Shown in pieces: positions 57,886-64,000 of a stretch of 64,000 nucleotides of DNA. Source of the DNA: Ciona savignyi. Its lineage: Eukaryota > Chordata > Ascidiacea > Phlebobranchia > Cionidae. The translations under genes and the position numbers were made by a program. The stretch is taken from the NCBI GenBank assembly GCA_000149265.1, contig CH002018.1, forward strand, positions 1,127,752-1,191,751, in the 5' to 3' direction. Under the pieces are notes generated by a model. That model saw nothing but the letters and a program-made list of their open reading frames with translations, had not been told where the DNA came from and searched no databases. Position 1 is the first letter of the stretch. The number at the start of each line of letters is the position of its first letter.

Positions 57886-59397
57886 CCAATTTCCAACGAA
57901 TTAGCCCCAAGGCTTATCACATGGTACATACCAAGTTAAATACCTCGGAAAACTGAACGAATTTAAAGTTTCCCTCCGGTGATGGTGGTTTCCGTTCTTA
58001 TTTTTATTCCAATTTTCTGCTCGTACGTATATGTTTTTAGTCCATGCAACATTTTTAGTTTTACCCATTTAACCCATGTAACAGTTTCGGTTTGTCTTGT
58101 TATTGCCAATGAAATAACTTTATGGCTTTGAATTTTTTATTTACCTTAATCTATTTACTGTTCATCATAACCATTGCTGTTTTTGCTGGCCAAGTTTCGA
58201 ACCCGTGACTGGTTGTTACTAGGTTTTTAAATTGAATTCTTTGTTTGAATCGGTCACGCTAACTATTTGACCAAACATGCACTTCATTTTGGGTTTGTGG
58301 GAATGTTTAAGGTTTTTAATAGCCTGCAGGGTTGATGGTGTATATGCTGACTACTGATCGTTTGGAGATGCTGTCGGCTGGTTTATGGGGCAGAAAATGC
58401 GCCCGGCTGTTTTTGTATTGTACTGTTTTTAAACGTTCCAGAGGGGTATTTAAATTAATGGGTTTTATTAACAATCCATTGTTTTGGCTAAAAATGGTTG
58501 CCAATTTATCGATGGGGTGTAGCAGCAACTTTGTAAACAAAACGTTGACTGAATCTAGTTGAGCATATTATTAAATTTCACCTTATTATCTTAAGTGATA
58601 CATGGCAATTACATAGGATGACACGGCACGTACCGGTAAATGACGCTTGTCGGCCAATTAAATGCCCAGTTTTCATCTGTTAACGCTTGAACGCCCCCGG
58701 CAAGGTTATATGCAAATTGTTTTGTCTCCCAACGTTAGGTTTATGATAAAACCAACGCCAGGTTAAAATTACTGACTGTAAAAAGGTTTTGCTTCCCAAA
58801 AATAATAAGGTTATACTTCCCATTCCAGCATTTGTAATAACTCTGGTAACTCCACGGTTGGCACCAGGTAATCTGACGATTAAGTAAAACTCGATAAATG
58901 GAGCTATATGCGCTGCAAGAAGTTGTGCGCAGCAAGAATATTAAGGGTATACTTTCCAGACCAGCATTTATTTAAGTTTTTTATCGAAAAAAATGCAAAA
59001 ATAAATATGCAATATATTATTTTTTTCATTAAATGTGCAGAGATATCGAAAACACTTATTAAAAAGAGGGAAAGCGAGAAATCATCAATATACGCAGAGG
59101 TAGTATTCGTGAAACTTTATATTTTTTTATTGCTCAAAATCTCCGCAAATCCCAAAATGATTTAAAACAATCACTGGTATTTTACAAAAAAAAATTACAA
59201 AACAAAAATCATGCAGTTCTTGTGTTACTGCTTCATCAGACAAACGTACACGACTCGTTGGTAGACGCTTAGTAATGCAGCGAAATTACCAGAGGCCAAA
59301 AAAACAACACAAACCCTTGCAATGCAACGAACGACACGTCTGTTGTTCGCATTTACTTAAGAATAAAACGTACAATTAAATTAGAACAGCTTTGAAG
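57886..59397. other. intergenic between the LU and TSP1 genes
   Basis: Contains a SINE body patch near 58825-58890 (AATAACTCTGGTAACTCCAC) and an isolated AAAAAGAGGGAAAGCGAGAA at 59060. It also holds a minus-strand AATAAA (TTTATT at 59126-59131), which may be the poly(A) signal of the TSP1 gene. Overlapping opposite ORFs at 58316-58562 have no recognisable domain. Confidence 0.45.
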
Positions 59398-62300
59398 CTA
59401 AATTGGGCGACATGACCCCGAGCAAGAAGCGATTTGTACACCACTTCCGTCACAATCTTGAAAAAAAGCGCCCGTTTGTCCACATATCCTGTAATGTAAC
59501 ATTATTAAATATTCACTGTTAGAAATTTTTACTGTAAAAGGCACCGGCAGTTGACTACTTTTCATACCCGTAAAATTTACGGTGGTTACTGTTTAAAAAT
59601 TGACGTTTATATTACGATAAACTTTACCGCGCTTTCGATTAAAAATTTACGGAAATTTCGATTTAAATTTTATAAAAAAATCGATTAAAAATGTTGATTT
59701 TCGATTTCCGATTTCCGTTGTTCCATTTTCGTTGATTTTCTTTGATTTTCGGATAAAATATGTTATTTGTAGAAAAGTGTTTTATTACAAAAACACATTG
59801 CGGTAAAAAGAGTGAACACTTATAGTCACAGAAACAGAGCAATTATTTATTTTATCAATTCTTACTACCGACAGCGTAACCCCGCCGACCCTTCATTCTT
59901 TTTATTTTGATAATTTATTTAATAGTTAAAATATTCTTTAGTTACCTCGCTCTCCTTCTAAATCCTTGGCCACACCGAGCTGAACATGCAGTCCAAGGCA
60001 TCCATGATCCCCAAGTAGATCTTGCTACCCCTATGTTGCAACTTCCACAAGGACATTCTGTAAACTCTCTGCTCTCTCCTGGACAGCTTGTACCGCCGAC
60101 ACAAGTTCTGGTACGTCGTTTATAGGAGCAGTCTGACCAGGTCGACCAAGGCGCCCAAGTAGGTTCAGGGCACACGCCTCGCCCACAGGGCTGGGATTCG
60201 TTGTCCATTCCCTCGCAGCCTCTATCACCGGAATTGCCACCTTGACACGTCCGAAACCTTGTGGTAAACGTTCCGACACCCTCGCACGTGACGCTACAAG
60301 CGTACCACGGTTGCCACTGGCTCCATGATGCGCATACCATGGCTGGATGACACACCTGCGAAAACACAACAAACATGCATTCAGTTAAGGTGTTAACGGA
60401 AGCATTAAAATTATACTCCACCTCGGAAATAATAACGTTAGCCTATAACTGAAGTGGAGTCGAATGTTTATCAAAATGCTGTTGCCCACAGTCTAGTAAT
60501 CGAAATTCGATAAAAGCGTCACAAGCGAATTAGTATATAGGATTGTTTATTGTAAATGGTAAAACGCGAATGGTTCATGTTTATCATGAATTGTTTATCG
60601 TGAATGGTTCATGTTTATCGTGAATGGTAAAAATGCATGGTGAGTTAACACACTCGTTAGATTACCTTATGTAAACCATCGGCGTACCGCGGAGCGATTG
60701 CAGTATGTTCTGCACAATTGAGACCTTACTTATATTTTGTAGAACCCACTATTCCGCAGTGCCTTGCCCAAGGACACAAATGACCAGCTAGCGACCAGTT
60801 TTGACCTATACGGTCGAACAAATTCACTACATTAAAAAAATTGCCTAGTCCCCAGACCACAGACGCAAACACTCATTAGCGAGATAGAGAACGGTAAACG
60901 TCCCTGACACATACACTGAACTTACCCTGCTTTCAGTCGCCGGTCCAATACATGGGGGAATGCCCACTTCACCCAAGGGGCAGGTTCGAGTTCTCGACTG
61001 TACAGCAGTTTGACCACAAGGTGCCGGGCACGTTCCCCAGGACGTCCAAGCGGTCCAGCCAACAGGAGGGCTGTCAACTGATGAGAAAATGATTTTTTTA
61101 CTGAATTTAATAAAAATCAAGTAACTGTTCACTAAATAAGAGGTTAGGCTGCTAATGCGGGTGTTAAATTTGTAGTTGGCGTTGGGTTCAGTCTTGTAGT
61201 GACGGTTAAAGTTAAGTTTCACTATTGTATGCTGTTCCCTTCATCATTTTTTCACGCATTTTCATCTAATTTGCTTTGAAATGTAACAAGGACTGTGCTC
61301 GTAGTATACGGGCTACCCCAGTTTCGCATTTTACTTACGTAACACGTTCAGTTCACGTTCGCAGCAGGTTTTCTCACAGTTTTGTCGCATGAACTCAGGA
61401 AAGGATTCGCACCAGGTCATCTGGGACCGACAAAATGCTTGGCTTCGTCGGTTGGTCAGCTCGTTACACGGATCTGAGAGTTTAAATCATGACTTGTTGT
61501 GAGAAGAAGATTGATTTGAACGATATTCTATGACTAAAATCAGAATAATACATTTCGTATCGAAACGTTTAGTTGTGTTTGTTGAAATAATTGATTTGGC
61601 TTTAAATCAACATGATTAAAAGACATTTTTGGGGGTGAACATTTTACTCGTATTACCTGGCACCAAATGCTTTACGACAATAGTTGTGTATCCGAATGGA
61701 TAACGCGACCGATTCTTATACCGATGTAAATAAACGGATAAACACCGTTTATTCATATTTTAGGTTATTCTAAAAATTCCGATATTTAACACAGGTATAC
61801 TGACTTCGGTGAACCGTCAGCATACCACATATCCACGTCGGGTGGGTTAATTATCCGACAAACTTTGCTTACTTGGTAAAAATTGGTCCCTGTAAGCGTC
61901 GTTGCATGTCACTATGCTTCCGAACAGCGGCGAGTCTTGTTTTGTCAGTCCTTCCAAAATGAACGGGTACACCGCACTTCCACATGCTACGCCGGGATTC
62001 TGCTGTGTGGCGGTGCGGGCAGGTATGTATGATTGGCTCAGCGAAGAAACTAGGGCGGTTGCTGGAGGGTCGTTAACTTGTCCTTCGGCGAGAACGATTG
62101 CGTTGCTAGATCGGCCAAGGTCACACGTCCTGAAACGCAAACGGGTAACGTTTTGTTCTAAACTATAACAATGTTTTGAAATGAATACATAAATGGTATA
62201 TATATGGACATCATATTGAAGGATTTATACACGGTTATCTCAACTAATGCCCGTGGTCCAGTTGCATAGGAAGTTAAAGTGTGCTCGAAGAGCTTAACAG

Positions 62301-64000
62301 GTACTTTAAACTGTTTAGTACAACCCGTTATTGGGGAGGTTGCTTTGAAAAAATCAGAGAACCATTTGGTTTAATATTTTGGCCGGCTCATGTTTTTTTT
62401 TACATGCAAATATATATATCTATTTTACTATGCTGTTGTGATCAAAGAACTTTTGTAAAATTAAAAACAGAATTTCGTTTCTGAAATTGTTGTTTTTAAA
62501 ATTTGAATTCGTCATTACTGATTTGTGGAAATTTGTATTCCAGATTACACCAGTTAACGATCAGTTTAGAAAATCCATTAAGCAAATTTATTCAGCATGA
62601 TGTAACTGGTATTTAAAACATATTAGCGGAAATGTTCAAATTACCCGATGATTTAAACCTTTCGAAGGTAATTGGGTACTGAAATGATGTTTGTAAACTT
62701 TGTTCTGATGTTGTAAAACTTTTCTCATTAACAACATTAGTATTAAAGCGTTCGTCCCGAAATTACTCCAGGTTGCAAGAAATCCACTAAATATACTCTG
62801 CAATTATTGTTTTACGGTAAATGATATAATTAGATTTGCTAAATATACTGTACAATTATTGTTCTACGGCAAATTGTATAATTATAGGCTAATATTTGCT
62901 AATGAAGCCTGCCTACCCGCAAATCGCGTGGTCTTCCACGAATCTAACGACAGTGTTTATGTTGATATTTCTCCTTCCAGGTGGCAGAGTGATGTTCCGA
63001 TGTACGCATGTTACGTACTGCTGGCGCAAGACGTCTGACGCGTCGACTACCGGAGCCTGTCGTTTTGGTCTTGCTCGATATGCAACTAAAAATATAAGAT
63101 TGTATCAAGGTTTGGTCACATAAATCATTTTTTGTCACATAAGTTAACATTTTCAGTCATATAAATAAATATGTTTATTCACATAAATCAAATATTCACA
63201 TAAATCAAAGCAACTGAAAATATAAGAGCATATCAAGGTTTGATGACAAAAATTAATATTTTTTGTAACATAAATCAACATTTTCAGTCATATAAATTAA
63301 TATGTTTATTCACATAAATCAAATATTCACATAAATTAAATATTCACCACACAGCAATGATTTCCTTAAATGTGTCCATAGGCCATCATTCATTTATCCG
63401 ACAAACAGTAAATATAAATGGTCCTGCAGCTAATCGACAGTGGTTCTGTTGTCAAATTTTTAATATACCCTTTTTAATATATACATTTTCCAGGTCAAGA
63501 TAGATCAAGTCATAATTCAGATAATAAAACAATTTCTTAGCTTATCCCAACAAATCTCACATATCTCAAATCTGTCCATTAGCAATTCATTTTTCCGACA
63601 AACAGCAAATATAAATGGTCCTGTAGCTAATCGACAGTGGTTCTCTTGTCAAAATTTTAACATAGCCTACCCTTAAAAACGACACACACACATTTTTCAG
63701 GTCAAGATAGACCAAGTCATAATTCAGATAATAAAACAATTTCTTATCTTATGCCAACAAATCTCACATATCTCAAATCTGTCCATTAGCAATTCATTTT
63801 TCCGACAAACAGCAAATATAAATGGTCCTGTAGCTAATCGACAGTGGTTCTCTTGTCAAAATTTTAACATAGCCTACCCTTAAAAACGACACACACACAT
63901 TTTTCAGGTCAAGATAGACCAAGTCATAATTCAGATAATAAAACAATTTCTTATCTTATGCCAACAAAATCTCACTTATCCCGGTAGCAGCCACGTCTTC
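59398..64000 (-). CDS. thrombospondin type-1 / ShKT-domain extracellular protein, 3' part of gene
   Basis: Minus-strand exons, 5' first: 63976-64000 (partial, RRGCYRD), 61873-62129, 61339-61473, 60926-61077, 59946-60355, 59398-59488 with stop TAG. Phases 2, 1, 1, 0, 2 all match. After a TSP1 tail (TCDLG) comes an unfamiliar segment of about 80 aa with two cysteines. Next is a six-cysteine ShKT-like module (PCNELTNRRSQAFC...NCEKTCC), then four TSP1 repeats: GWTAWTSWGTCPAPCGQ, SWSQWQPWYACSVTCEG, TWAPWSTWSDCSYKRRTRTC and TWGSWMPWTACSARCGQG, ending SCSGSCRPI. The WxxW motifs are C-mannosylation sites. Repeat 3 lacks the usual CSxTCG. No membrane segment or anchor at the C-terminus, so it is probably secreted. 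The N-terminus lies beyond the window. The first, 25-nt exon is the least certain. Confidence 0.85.
60640..60835 (-). mobile_element. degraded SINE in the TSP1 gene
   Basis: GTGAGTTAACACACTCGTTA, GAGCGATTGCAGTATGTTCT, AGTGCCTTGCCCAAGGACAC and GCTAGCGACCAGTTTTGACC in family order. Preceded (60560-60630) by repeats of GAATGGTTCATGTTTATCGT. Confidence 0.7.
63086..63345. repeat. direct duplication, about 130 bp, two copies
   Basis: ATATAAGATTGTATCAAGGT through TATTCACATAAATCAAATAT occurs twice in TSP1-gene intron sequence. Internally it is built from ACATAAATCAA steps. Confidence 0.8.
63372..63975. repeat. three copies of a roughly 205-bp unit ending at a TSP1-gene exon
   Basis: The unit includes GACAAACAGCAAATATAAAT, CTAATCGACAGTGGTTCT, CACATTTTTCAGGTCAAGAT, CAGATAATAAAACAATTTC and CCAACAAATCTCAC. 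Copies start near 63372, 63571 and 63779. The last runs into the donor of the exon at 63976. Confidence 0.88.

Overview
The window is animal (eukaryotic) DNA, most likely from a tunicate, specifically a Ciona-type ascidian. I infer this from compact multi-exon genes with GT-AG introns, chordate-like exon structures in MSH2 and in the sodium/calcium exchanger, a tRNA-derived SINE whose tail is built from TATCC units, and CpG-poor and CpG-rich domains side by side. The species call is inference. I found nothing bacterial or viral.

Layout, left to right. A possible first exon of a type II membrane protein lies at 423-540 (-). PCIF1, the cap m6Am methyltransferase core, is a single open exon at 1676-3217 (+). 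MSH2, the mismatch-repair ATPase, is complete in 18 exons between 4256 and 26933 (+); every intron phase joins and the product is 942 aa. From 27.1 to 37.97 kb there is about 11 kb with no recognisable gene. It holds a few SINEs at first and then CpG-rich, repeat-poor DNA. A complete SLC8A-type Na+/Ca2+ exchanger follows at 37973-49768 (+), with a pair of apparently mutually exclusive exons. On the minus strand, a 7-exon secreted cysteine-rich protein ending in a Ly6/uPAR (LU) domain can be assembled at 52277-57819. Its exons are too small to stand out as long ORFs, and it has a TATA box. Last comes the 3' part of a thrombospondin type-1/ShKT extracellular protein gene, 59398 to the right edge (-).

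The genes do not form a pathway. PCIF1 and MSH2 are nuclear housekeeping functions, the exchanger is a plasma-membrane ion transporter, and the two right-hand genes are secretory. This fits the sequence texture: the MSH2 introns I sampled are CpG-depleted and crowded with SINEs, MITEs and minisatellites, while the exchanger and its upstream region keep CpG near the random expectation.

Mobile and repeated DNA: a tRNA-derived SINE (more than 15 copies or fragments), a family of roughly 210-bp elements with GGGG-type ends and 8-bp target duplications, three further hAT-like elements (two with perfect 8-bp duplications, one with a decayed duplication), a 1.08-kb TTAA-flanked piggyBac-like element nested inside a SINE, and a dozen tandem arrays. 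SINE tails and tandem arrays repeatedly sit directly against splice sites. Two 100-base N runs are assembly gaps. Both fall inside introns, and exon phases on either side still match.
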